NCBI GenBank assembly: GCA_937915075.1
Contig: CALDMA010000036.1
Span: 1-5,241, forward strand
Length of the DNA: 5,241 nt
Source: an uncultured Oscillospiraceae bacterium
Lineage (GTDB): Bacteria > Bacillota > Clostridia > Oscillospirales > Oscillospiraceae
Direction: 5' to 3'
Of this stretch, positions 1-5,241 are shown piece after piece. The first letter of the stretch is position 1, and each line of letters starts with the position of its first letter. Position numbers and translations under genes: made by a program. Below the pieces are notes generated by a model. It searched no databases, was not told the DNA's origin, and was given only the letters and a program-made list of their open reading frames with translations.

Positions 1-438
1 GTCACGGTCTCGCTCAACTCGACCGCGTATCTTGCCGAGGTGCTGCGCGGCGGCATCCTCGCCGTCGACGCGGGACAGATGGAGGCCGCGCGTTCGCTCG
101 GCATGACGCATTGGCAGGCCATGCGCAGGGTCGTTTTCCCGCAGGCCATCAAAAACTCGCTGCCCGCCATCGGCAATGAGTTCATCATCAACATCAAGGA
201 TTCGTCCGTGCTGTGCGTGCTGGGCGTATCCGACCTGATGTTCATGACCCGCTCGGTCGCCGGTATTTATTATAAGGGTACCGAGTGCTACCTCATCGCT
301 GCCATCGTTTACCTGTTCCTGACGTATCTTTCCTCGCTCCTGCTCAAGGCCATCACGGGAAGGATGACCGCGCCGGACGGCACGAAGCGGCGTCAGGGCA
401 ATCAGACCGTCGACCTGGGACTTCCCAGCTCAAACTGA
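1..438 (+). CDS. Polar amino acid ABC transporter permease, 3' part (5' end outside window)
   Basis: Inner-membrane permease of a polar amino acid importer (HisM/GlnP type, binding-protein-dependent transport family). The open frame enters at base 1 and runs 145 codons to TGA at 436-438. Family members are about 210-230 residues, so the N-terminal membrane segments lie upstream of the window. Visible residues 28-47 carry the EAA loop that docks on the ATPase (EAA at 28-30, Gly34, then VxFP at 44-47, the counterpart of IxLP). The stretch just before it (SLNSTAYLAEVLRGG) is typical of amino acid permeases. A last hydrophobic segment lies at about 94-115, followed by a polar tail. A GTG at 40-42 is internal to the conserved block and is not a start. 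The ATPase gene follows after 12 nt, so both are surely one transcript; a solute-binding protein gene is expected upstream but not seen. The substrate (glutamine, cystine, other) cannot be read from this part. Confidence 0.93.
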   Translation, partial: VTVSLNSTAYLAEVLRGGILAVDAGQMEAARSLGMTHWQAMRRVVFPQAIKNSLPAIGNEFIINIKDSSVLCVLGVSDLMFMTRSVAGIYYKGTECYLIAAIVYLFLTYLSSLLLKAITGRMTAPDGTKRRQGNQTVDLGLPSSN

Positions 439-450
439 CAGGAGGGCGTT

Positions 451-1203
451 ATGAAGAACGATCCCATCATCAAAATCGAACAGCTCGAAAAGTCCTTCGG
501 CGATCTCCATGTGCTCAAGGGCATCGACTTGGAGGTCAACCGCGGCGAGGTCGTGTGCATCATCGGCGCGTCCGGCTCCGGCAAGTCCACGCTGCTGCGC
601 TGCATCAATCTGCTGGAGGAGGCCGATTCCGGCCACATCTGGTTCGACGGGCAGGACCTCATGGACCTCAAGGTCGACCTCAACGCCCTGCGGCAGAAGA
701 TCGGCATGGTGTTTCAGGGCTTCAACCTTTTCAACAACAAGTCCGTGCTGGATAACTGCACGCTCGCGCCCATGACGGTGCGGCATATTCCCAAGGCGCA
801 GGCCGAGGAGACGGCCATCCGCCACCTCAAGGCCGTCGGACTGGAGGATTTTATCCACGCCGACTCCCGCCGTCTCTCCGGCGGACAGAAGCAGCGCGTC
901 GCCATCGCGCGGGCGCTGTGCATGGAGCCCGAGATCATGCTCTTTGACGAGCCGACAAGCGCCCTCGACCCCGAGATCGTGGGCGAGGTGCTGGACGTGA
1001 TGAAGCATCTGGCGCAGGAGGGCATGACCATGGTCGTCGTGACGCATGAGATGGCTTTTGCCAAGGAGGTCAGCGACCGCGTGGTATTCATGGATCAGGG
1101 CGTTATTTTAGAGCAGGGCTCGCCGCGCGAGGTCTTCGGGAATCCGAAGGAGAGCCGCACCCGCGAGTTTCTCAGCCGCTATCTGGAGGACAAAATGGCA
1201 TGA
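451..1203 (+). CDS. Polar amino acid ABC transporter ATP-binding protein (GlnQ/HisP family)
   Basis: Cytoplasmic ATPase that powers the importer whose permease precedes it. The 250 residues match the usual 240-255 of the family and all nucleotide-binding motifs are intact: Walker A GASGSGKST at 39-47, Q-loop Gln89 in MVFQGFNLF, signature LSGGQ at 142-146, Walker B IMLFDE at 162-167, D-loop SALD at 170-173 and switch His199. The Q-loop reads FQGFNLF rather than the commoner FQQFNLF, and the stretch before the signature is short (HADSRR); neither should stop activity. The ATG at 451 has AGGAGGG at 440-446, 4 nt before it. The end overlaps the following M20 peptidase by ATGA, so the two are likely translationally coupled. 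The family (3.A.1.3, polar amino acid uptake) is clear; the exact solute is not. Confidence 0.95.
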   Translation: MKNDPIIKIEQLEKSFGDLHVLKGIDLEVNRGEVVCIIGASGSGKSTLLRCINLLEEADSGHIWFDGQDLMDLKVDLNALRQKIGMVFQGFNLFNNKSVLDNCTLAPMTVRHIPKAQAEETAIRHLKAVGLEDFIHADSRRLSGGQKQRVAIARALCMEPEIMLFDEPTSALDPEIVGEVLDVMKHLAQEGMTMVVVTHEMAFAKEVSDRVVFMDQGVILEQGSPREVFGNPKESRTREFLSRYLEDKMA

Positions 1204-2600
1204 CGAAGAAGATCACCGATTTCTTTGCCCTCGAGGGCAATTATCCCGACTTAGACGCCGAGGGCGCGGTCGCGCGCCTGTCGCGGGCGATCCAATGCCG
1301 GACCGTCAACTACGCCGACCACAGCCTGACCGATTACAGCACATTCGACGCGCTCCACGCGCACATGAAGGAAAGCTATCCCCACGTCATGCGCGCGGGC
1401 ACCTTTGAACGGCTCGGTCACCACGCCGTGCTCATCACCATCCCCGGCAGCGACGAAGCGCTGCGTCCCTGCCTGTATATGTCCCATCAGGATGTGGTGC
1501 CGGTGGTCGAGGGCGCGGAGCAGGACTGGACCTATCCTGCCTTCTCCGGTGCGGTGGCGGACGGCTACATCTGGGGCCGCGGCACGCTGGACATCAAGGA
1601 GCAGGTCTTCGGCGTGCTCGAGGCCGCGGAGTATCTGCTCGCCCACGGCAGGACCTTCCGGCGCACGGCGTACCTCGCCTTCGGCGACGATGAGGAAACG
1701 CTCAACACCGGCGCGCTGGCGATCTCCGACCACCTCAAGGCGCAGGGCGTGACGCTGGAATTCGTTTTAGACGAGGGCGGCGGCAAGATCGAATCCGGCG
1801 CGGCCTTCGGCGCGCCCGACATTTCCATCGCGCAGGTCGATCTGATGGAGAAGGGCTATGCCGATCTGGAGCTGACGGTCCGTTCCATCGGCGGGCACTC
1901 GAGCCGCCCCTACGGCGGCACCTCGCTTGCCCATCTCGCCTGCGCCATCGCGGACATCGTCCGCAGTCCGTTCCCTGTGCGGCTCAATCCCGCCATGATG
2001 GGCGCGTTTGAAACGCTCGCACCCTACATCACCGCCGAGCCGCTCAAAACGCTGACGCGGGACGTCCGCGCGAACGCGGACGCTATCGCGGCCTACTGCT
2101 ATCAGTCCCCCGCGCTCTTTCCCTTTGTCACCACGACCATCGCCCCCACTGTCATTCAGGGCAGCAGCAGGGCCTGCAACGTGATGCCGCAGGATATGCA
2201 GGCGGTCATCAACCTCCGTCTTGCCGACGGCGACACGGTCGAGAGCGTGATGGAGCACTGCCGCGCGGCGGTGCAGGACCAGACCGTGGAGCTGCGCTAT
2301 CAGCAGGCCAACGATCCCTCCGCCACGGCCCGGCGCGACGGCTACGGCTACCGCACGGTGGTGGACAGTATGCAGCGCTACTATCCCGACGTAGTATTCG
2401 TTCCGTCCATGACCGCCGGCGCGACCGACGCGCACCAGTATGAACAGATCTGCGACACCTGTCTGCGCTGCTCGCCCTTTATGGCGGAGCCAGAGGAGGC
2501 CGCCTCCGGCGTCCACGGGACGAATGAGCGCATTCTGGTCCGCGCCTACCTGCAGGGCATCCGCGTGCTCATCGACCTGATGGAGCACGCCAACCTCTGA
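1200..2600 (+). CDS. M20 family metallopeptidase (PM20D1/CPS1-like carboxypeptidase or dipeptidase)
   Basis: Zinc-dependent hydrolase of peptide or N-acyl-amino acid amide bonds, 466 residues, no signal peptide, so cytoplasmic. Visible catalytic residues: His96 and Asp98 in SHQDVVP (first metal ligand and its partner), bridging Asp131 in GRGTLDIK, Glu165 (general base) and Glu166 (metal ligand) in DDEET, Asp191 in VLDEGG, His233 in GGHSSRP (dimerisation-domain His that reaches the partner active site), and His439 in GVHGTNE (last ligand). The W-x-x-P-x-F-S-G block at 110-117 is typical of the CPS1/PM20D1 branch. The Gly normally following D-x-K is Glu134, and the segment after the two Glu is one residue short and lacks its usual Gly. 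Start ATG at 1200 overlaps the ATPase stop; GGAGGA at 1185-1190 lies 9 nt upstream. Cotranscription with the transporter suggests that it acts on the imported solute or a peptide of it (inference). Substrate unknown; dipeptidase is the safest name. Confidence 0.9.
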   Translation: MTKKITDFFALEGNYPDLDAEGAVARLSRAIQCRTVNYADHSLTDYSTFDALHAHMKESYPHVMRAGTFERLGHHAVLITIPGSDEALRPCLYMSHQDVVPVVEGAEQDWTYPAFSGAVADGYIWGRGTLDIKEQVFGVLEAAEYLLAHGRTFRRTAYLAFGDDEETLNTGALAISDHLKAQGVTLEFVLDEGGGKIESGAAFGAPDISIAQVDLMEKGYADLELTVRSIGGHSSRPYGGTSLAHLACAIADIVRSPFPVRLNPAMMGAFETLAPYITAEPLKTLTRDVRANADAIAAYCYQSPALFPFVTTTIAPTVIQGSSRACNVMPQDMQAVINLRLADGDTVESVMEHCRAAVQDQTVELRYQQANDPSATARRDGYGYRTVVDSMQRYYPDVVFVPSMTAGATDAHQYEQICDTCLRCSPFMAEPEEAASGVHGTNERILVRAYLQGIRVLIDLMEHANL

Positions 2601-2639
2601 GACTCGACCGCGGCCCGCACGCCAAGCCGCGAACACGCA

Positions 2640-2677
2640 AAAGAGCCGCGTTCCCTGCACCGGGAACGCGGCTCTTT
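2640..2677. terminator. Bidirectional rho-independent terminator between convergent genes
   Basis: A perfect 16-bp inverted repeat (arms 2640-2655 and 2662-2677) with a 6-nt loop TGCACC. Read on the plus strand it ends in TTT then CCTTATTTATT, and it would end the transporter-peptidase operon 40 nt after the M20 stop. Read on the minus strand it ends in TTTT and would end the GGT-family gene 31 nt after its stop. The U-run is better on the plus strand, so termination is probably stronger in that direction. Confidence 0.9.
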
Positions 2678-2708
2678 CCTTATTTATTATTGTCTGCGGC
2701 AGCTTCCT

Positions 2709-4337
2709 TTACCATGCGGCGACCGCGCCGTCGCAGCGCGGCTCGGTACCGGCCGTGTAAACGCCGTCCTCTCCGCGCCAGATGATCTGCCCGCGGCCCA
2801 TCGAAATGCGGTCGTCCACGACCGTGACCTCATGGCCCATCGCGCGCAGCTCGTCGGCAATGGCCTCGCCCGCCTCGCGCTCCAGCTCGAGTCTTTTGCC
2901 TCCGATCCATTGAATACGCGGCGCGTCAAGCGCCTCCTGCGGATTCATGTGGTAGTCGAGCGTGTTGACGAGGACCTCGGTCTGCCCCTGTGGCTGCATA
3001 AACGCGCCCATCACGCCGAACGGACCGACAGCCCCGCCATTCTTGAGCAGGAAGCCGGGAATGATGGTGTGGTAGGACTTTTTTCCGCCGGCAAGGCAGT
3101 TGTCGCTCGCGGGGTCGAGCGAGAAGTTCGCGCCGCGGTTCTGGAGCGAGATGCCCGTTCCCGGCACGGCGACGCCCGCGCCGAAGGTGGTGTAGTTGCT
3201 TTGGATAAACGAGACCATATTGCCCTCGCGGTCGGCGGTGCAGAGATAGATGGTGCCGCCGCAGTGCGGGTCGCCCGCCTTCGGCTCCAGCGCGCGGTCG
3301 GTGATGAGCGCGCGGCGCGCGGCGAGATAGGCGGGATCCAACAGCTCGCCGACCTTGGTTTTCATATAGCGCGGATCGGCAACGTAGGTCCTCGTGTCGG
3401 CAAAGGCGAGCTTGACGGCCTCCATCACCTTGTGATAGTGCTCGGCGCTCTCGCGCTTTTCCGGCATGGTCATGCCGTTCAGGATGCCGAGCGCCATGAG
3501 CACCGTGATGCCGTGGCCGTTCGGCGGGATCTCGCAGACCGTATAGCCGCGGTAGTCCTGCGTGATGGGCTCGACCCATTCGGGGTGATAATTGCGGAAG
3601 TCGTCCTCGCAGAAGTACCCGCCGGTCGCGCGGGAGAACGCGACGATCCGCTCCATCAGCGCGCCTCGGTAATAGCTCTCGCAATCCGTCGCGGCGAGGG
3701 AGCGCAGCGTCGCGGCATAGTCCGGAAAGCGGAACAGCTCGCCCGCGCGGTAGGGCGTGCCGTCCGGCTTCATAAAGCTCCGCCACCAGTATTCGTGCGG
3801 CGCGGCGTTCTCCGCCATCGCCTTGGCGATGCGGCGGCTGTCGCGCTCCCACTGCCGCGCGACGTTCACCGGCACGGGATAGCCCTCCTCGGCATAGGAA
3901 ATGGCGGGCGCGAACAGCCCGGCGAGCGGCTTCGTGCCGAAGCGGCGGTTCAGCTCCGCCCAGCCCGCGGGCGCGCCGGGCACCATCGTTGGGAGCCATC
4001 CGGCCTTCGGCATCTCTGTATAGCCCATCGCGCGAACCTTCTCCGCACTCAGCGCCATGGGCGCGATGCCGCTCGCGTTGAGGCCATAGAGCCGTTTGTC
4101 CCGCTCGATCCACACGAGCGCGAAGCAGTCCGAGCCGAGACCGTTGCCGGTCGGCTCGAGCAGCGGCATGGCCGCAGCCATCGCCACGGCGGCGTCCACG
4201 GCGTTGCCGCCGGACTTCATCACATCCAGTCCGATCTGCGCGCCGAGCGGCACAGACGTGCAGGCGACGGCATTTCGGGCGTAGACGACATTGCGCCGCG
4301 AGGCGTAACGGTAGGTCAGCGGATCAAAAGCAGGCAT
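2709..4337 (-). CDS. Gamma-glutamyltransferase-family Ntn hydrolase, cytoplasmic (YwrD/HpxW-like), substrate uncertain
   Basis: Self-cleaving N-terminal-nucleophile hydrolase of the GGT superfamily, 542 residues from the chosen start. The nucleophile is Thr362 in GGTIYLC; cleavage before it would give a 361-residue large and a 181-residue small subunit. Family marks: GGNAVDAAVA at 43-52, GNGLGSD at 64-70, GAPAGWAEL at 121-129, EGNMVS at 371-376, FGAG at 385-388, PGTGI at 392-396, and the C-terminal EPRCDGA block at 532-538. There is no signal peptide, unlike exported classical GGTs. By-eye alignment to E. coli GGT replaces the gamma-glutamyl-binding residues: Arg114 is Ser89, Asn411 Tyr382, Gln430 Arg401, Asp433 Asn404, Ser462/463 His423/Thr424, and Gly483/484 Met447/Gln448. 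This resembles the YwrD and oxamate amidohydrolase HpxW branch, so true transpeptidase activity is doubtful. Start: the frame is open to an ATG at 4385, but the promoter -10 overlaps it and AAGGAG at 4348-4353 points to the ATG at 4337. It is monocistronic and convergent with the M20 gene. Confidence 0.88.
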   Translation of the reverse strand: MPAFDPLTYRYASRRNVVYARNAVACTSVPLGAQIGLDVMKSGGNAVDAAVAMAAAMPLLEPTGNGLGSDCFALVWIERDKRLYGLNASGIAPMALSAEKVRAMGYTEMPKAGWLPTMVPGAPAGWAELNRRFGTKPLAGLFAPAISYAEEGYPVPVNVARQWERDSRRIAKAMAENAAPHEYWWRSFMKPDGTPYRAGELFRFPDYAATLRSLAATDCESYYRGALMERIVAFSRATGGYFCEDDFRNYHPEWVEPITQDYRGYTVCEIPPNGHGITVLMALGILNGMTMPEKRESAEHYHKVMEAVKLAFADTRTYVADPRYMKTKVGELLDPAYLAARRALITDRALEPKAGDPHCGGTIYLCTADREGNMVSFIQSNYTTFGAGVAVPGTGISLQNRGANFSLDPASDNCLAGGKKSYHTIIPGFLLKNGGAVGPFGVMGAFMQPQGQTEVLVNTLDYHMNPQEALDAPRIQWIGGKRLELEREAGEAIADELRAMGHEVTVVDDRISMGRGQIIWRGEDGVYTAGTEPRCDGAVAAW

Positions 4338-4347
4338 GGGAAGCATT

Positions 4348-4353
4348 CTCCTT
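4348..4353 (-). promoter_or_regulatory. Ribosome binding site that fixes the GGT-family start
   Basis: Minus-strand AAGGAG at 4348-4353 lies 10 nt before the ATG at 4335-4337, a workable spacing. It is too close (2 nt) to the in-frame ATG at 4344-4346, and downstream of the in-frame ATGs at 4362-4364 and 4383-4385. This is the main reason for choosing the 542-residue protein over the 558-residue one. Confidence 0.7.
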
Positions 4354-4373
4354 TTCTCTTTCATAACAGGTTC

Positions 4374-4402
4374 AGTATAGCACATCGCCGCGGAAAGGAC
4401 AA
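4374..4402 (-). promoter_or_regulatory. Sigma-70/SigA-type promoter of the GGT-family gene
   Basis: On the minus strand, -35 TTGTCC (4397-4402, 4 of 6 consensus) and -10 TATACT (4374-4379, 5 of 6) are exactly 17 bp apart. The -10 is extended by TGC directly upstream, giving TGCTATACT. Transcription would start near 4366-4368, leaving a leader of about 30 nt before the ATG at 4337. The -10 covers part of the region just after the farthest upstream in-frame ATG (4385), which rules that codon out for this transcript. Confidence 0.6.
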
Positions 4403-4419
4403 GGCCGCAGACGCCGCGG
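4386..4419. repeat. Pair of 8-bp repeats CGCCGCGG around the GGT-family -35 box
   Basis: CGCCGCGG occurs at 4386-4393 and 4412-4419, with starts 26 bp apart and the -35 box of the minus-strand promoter between them. The first copy lies within the promoter spacer. Each contains the palindrome CCGCGG. This could be an operator pair, but such words are easy to find by chance in GC-rich DNA. Confidence 0.3.
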
Positions 4420-4488
4420 GTTAAGCCTCCTTTTGAACGGTTATAATATTTCCCGCACCATTACCCGATTTTTAGGCACTATTGAAAA

Positions 4489-4499
4489 AATGAATCATT
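4489..4499. promoter_or_regulatory. Small palindrome AATGAATCATT upstream of the ATPase promoter
   Basis: A perfect 5-bp inverted repeat (AATGA, one central base, TCATT) in the A+T-rich gap, 18 bp upstream of the -35 box at 4518. Position and symmetry would suit a regulator site for the ATPase operon. I cannot assign it to a regulator, and short palindromes are common in A+T-rich DNA. Confidence 0.25.
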
Positions 4500-4517
4500 C
4501 GATTTCTTTACATTTTC

Positions 4518-4546
4518 TTGATTTCTTCGGCATTGTGCGCTATATT
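4518..4546 (+). promoter_or_regulatory. Sigma-70/SigA-type promoter of the V-type ATPase operon
   Basis: -35 TTGATT (4518-4523, 4 of 6 consensus) and -10 TATATT (4541-4546, 5 of 6) are separated by exactly 17 bp. Transcription would start near 4553-4554, giving an untranslated leader of about 43 nt before the ATG at 4597. The surrounding A+T-rich composition, against GC-rich genes on both sides, supports a promoter region. A TATAAT at 4442-4447 has no matching -35 at normal distance. Confidence 0.65.
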
Positions 4547-4581
4547 TTAGCTTGATTACGAAATTTTACTCACACAAACAC

Positions 4582-4591
4582 AGAAAGGCGG
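4582..4591 (+). promoter_or_regulatory. Ribosome binding site deciding the subunit E start
   Basis: AGAAAGGCGG at 4582-4591 sits 5 nt (from its last G) to 8 nt (from AAAGG) before the ATG at 4597. The alternative in-frame TTG at 4552 coincides with the predicted transcription start and has no ribosome site, so it would add 15 residues that are not real protein. Confidence 0.65.
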
Positions 4592-4596
4592 ATTTT

Positions 4597-5157
4597 ATGG
4601 AGCTTCAAATTCAAGATTTGGTATCTTCCATCAAAAAGGACGGCATCGAGAGCGCGAACCGTGAGGCCGCGCAGATCCTTGCCGACGCCAAGTCCCAGGC
4701 GGAAAAGATCGTCGCCGACGCGAAAAGCGAGGCGGACAAGCTGCGCACGGACGCGCAGGCGGAGATCGATGTGTTCAAGGCCAGCGCCCGGCTCAGCGCC
4801 GAGCAGGCGAAGCGCGACGCCGTGCTCGCCTTTCGACAGGAGATCGGCGCGGAGCTGACGAAGCTGCTCGCGCAGGACACGCACAAGACGCTCGACGACA
4901 AGGCGCTCGCGTCTCTCATCGCCGCCGCGCTGCAGGGCGAGGATGCCTCCGCCTACGCCGCGGAGGTCGCCTCCGTCACGGACGCGCTCAAAAGCGAGCT
5001 CGCGGGCGAGCTCAGGGCGGGACTGGAGCTGCGGCTCTCCAAAAAGGTCCACACGGGCTTCCGCCTGTGCGCCAAGGACGGCTCGGGCTACATCGACTGC
5101 TCCGACGAGGAGCTGGCCGAGCAGCTCGCCCCCTTCTTCCGCGAGCTGCGCATTTAA
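4597..5157 (+). CDS. atpE: V/A-type ATP synthase subunit E (peripheral stalk)
   Basis: Peripheral-stalk subunit that ties the catalytic A3B3 head of the rotary ATPase to its membrane part. The 186 residues fit the family (about 185-205). The N-terminal half, about residues 12-90, is a charged, alanine-rich helix with 11-residue periodicity (blocks starting at 18, 29, 40, 51, 62 and 73, each with Ala in third place), as expected of the right-handed coiled coil formed with the partner stalk subunit. The C-terminal half ends in GFRLCAKDGSGYIDCSDEEL (154-173), which matches the globular head-binding domain of subunit E. It is the first gene of its operon, with its own promoter; the next gene starts 12 nt after the TAA. 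The short coiled-coil part resembles FliH and F-type subunit b, but the C-terminal domain and the neighbour favour subunit E. Use in ATP synthesis or ion pumping cannot be told from this subunit. Confidence 0.88.
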   Translation: MELQIQDLVSSIKKDGIESANREAAQILADAKSQAEKIVADAKSEADKLRTDAQAEIDVFKASARLSAEQAKRDAVLAFRQEIGAELTKLLAQDTHKTLDDKALASLIAAALQGEDASAYAAEVASVTDALKSELAGELRAGLELRLSKKVHTGFRLCAKDGSGYIDCSDEELAEQLAPFFRELRI

Positions 5158-5163
5158 GGAGGG
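5156..5163 (+). promoter_or_regulatory. Strong ribosome binding site for the TTG-started downstream gene
   Basis: AAGGAGGG at 5156-5163 overlaps the subunit E stop codon and lies 6 nt before a TTG at 5170-5172. No ATG or GTG is better placed, so this near-perfect site supports TTG as a real start codon. Confidence 0.75.
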
Positions 5164-5169
5164 ACGCTC

Positions 5170-5241
5170 TTGGCTTCCTATTACTACTTGATCTCGAGCC
5201 TGCCGATGCCCCGTGCGGGCGACGCCCCGCCGCTGGATTAC
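5170..5241 (+). CDS. DUF2764-like V-type ATPase operon protein, N-terminal 24 codons (cut by window end)
   Basis: An open frame from TTG at 5170 runs off the window after 24 codons. Its product begins MASYYYLISSLPM and continues to GDAPPLDY. The YYYL-x-SSLP opening followed by a Gly/Asp and a PP about ten residues later is what I know from DUF2764 proteins. In Bacteroidetes and spirochaete operons these sit between subunit E and subunit A of the V-type ATPase, where they may stand in for subunit C. The position right after subunit E, 12 nt downstream, fits that order. The identification rests on 24 residues; the alternative is a divergent AtpC, whose N-terminus normally lacks this motif. Subunits A, B, D, I and K are expected downstream. 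Confidence 0.7.
   Translation, partial: MASYYYLISSLPMPRAGDAPPLDY

Noticed and set aside
1767..2660. Minus-strand open frame of 297 codons opposite the M20 gene.
   Set aside because: Antisense to conserved catalytic motifs, low-complexity composition, and it starts inside the terminator hairpin.
2832..4424. Plus-strand open frame of 530 codons opposite the GGT-family gene.
   Set aside because: It lies almost wholly antisense to a gene with clear family motifs. Its product is Arg/His/Ala-rich with no recognisable domain, as expected from GC-rich third-position bias, and it has no convincing ribosome site.
4421..4450. Minus-strand AAAAGGAGG at 4424-4432 as the ribosome site of a small gene, and TATAAT at 4442-4447 as a second plus-strand promoter.
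   Set aside because: No start codon follows the ribosome-site-like string at a workable distance, and no -35 box fits the TATAAT at 16-18 bp.
4552..4596. TTG at 4552 as an earlier start for subunit E.
   Set aside because: It coincides with the predicted transcription start and has no ribosome site; the ATG at 4597 has a good one, and the protein from there has the normal family length.
4338..4596. Riboswitch, T-box or other structured leader in the divergent gap.
   Set aside because: The predicted leaders are only about 30 and 43 nt, with no terminator hairpin, no T-box sequence and no conserved aptamer core visible.
1..5241. Mobile element, CRISPR array, tRNA or phage signatures.
   Set aside because: No regularly spaced repeats, terminal inverted repeats, transposase or integrase motifs, or tRNA-like folds were found; all long reading frames are explained by metabolic genes.

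Overview
The window looks like GC-rich bacterial chromosome, probably from a high-GC Clostridia (Oscillospiraceae-type gut anaerobe). That placement is inferred from strong AGGAGG-type ribosome sites, tight gene packing, a clostridial-style polar amino acid ABC transporter and a bacterial V/A-type ATPase operon. No rRNA or marker gene confirms it, and a spirochaete or another anaerobe with the same ATPase type cannot be excluded.

Layout. (1) 1-2600, plus strand: the end of a three-gene or longer operon. It holds the C-terminal part of a polar amino acid ABC permease, its ATPase (12 nt downstream), and an M20 metallopeptidase whose start overlaps the ATPase stop as ATGA. (2) 2601-2708: a convergent intergenic gap with a strong 16-bp hairpin that can terminate from both sides. 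(3) 2709-4337, minus strand: a complete, leaderless (no signal peptide) member of the gamma-glutamyltransferase (GGT) Ntn-hydrolase superfamily, transcribed from its own promoter at 4374-4402. (4) 4338-4596: an A+T-rich divergent promoter region. (5) 4597-5241, plus strand: the start of a V-type ATPase operon, with subunit E complete and the first 24 codons of a DUF2764-like protein cut by the window edge.

How the parts may work together. The first operon looks like import of an amino acid or short peptide-like solute followed by cytoplasmic hydrolysis by the M20 enzyme. The convergent GGT-family enzyme could release amino acids from amide-linked compounds in the cytoplasm, but nearly all residues that bind the gamma-glutamyl group in classical GGTs are replaced, so its substrate is open. 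The ATPase operon is probably functionally separate and shares only the divergent promoter region.

Most of this is ordinary core and accessory metabolism. I see no mobile element, CRISPR array, RNA gene or clear new defence system. The most rewarding items are the altered substrate pocket of the GGT-family enzyme, the divergent M20 motifs, the DUF2764 gene next to ATPase subunit E, and the divergent promoter region.
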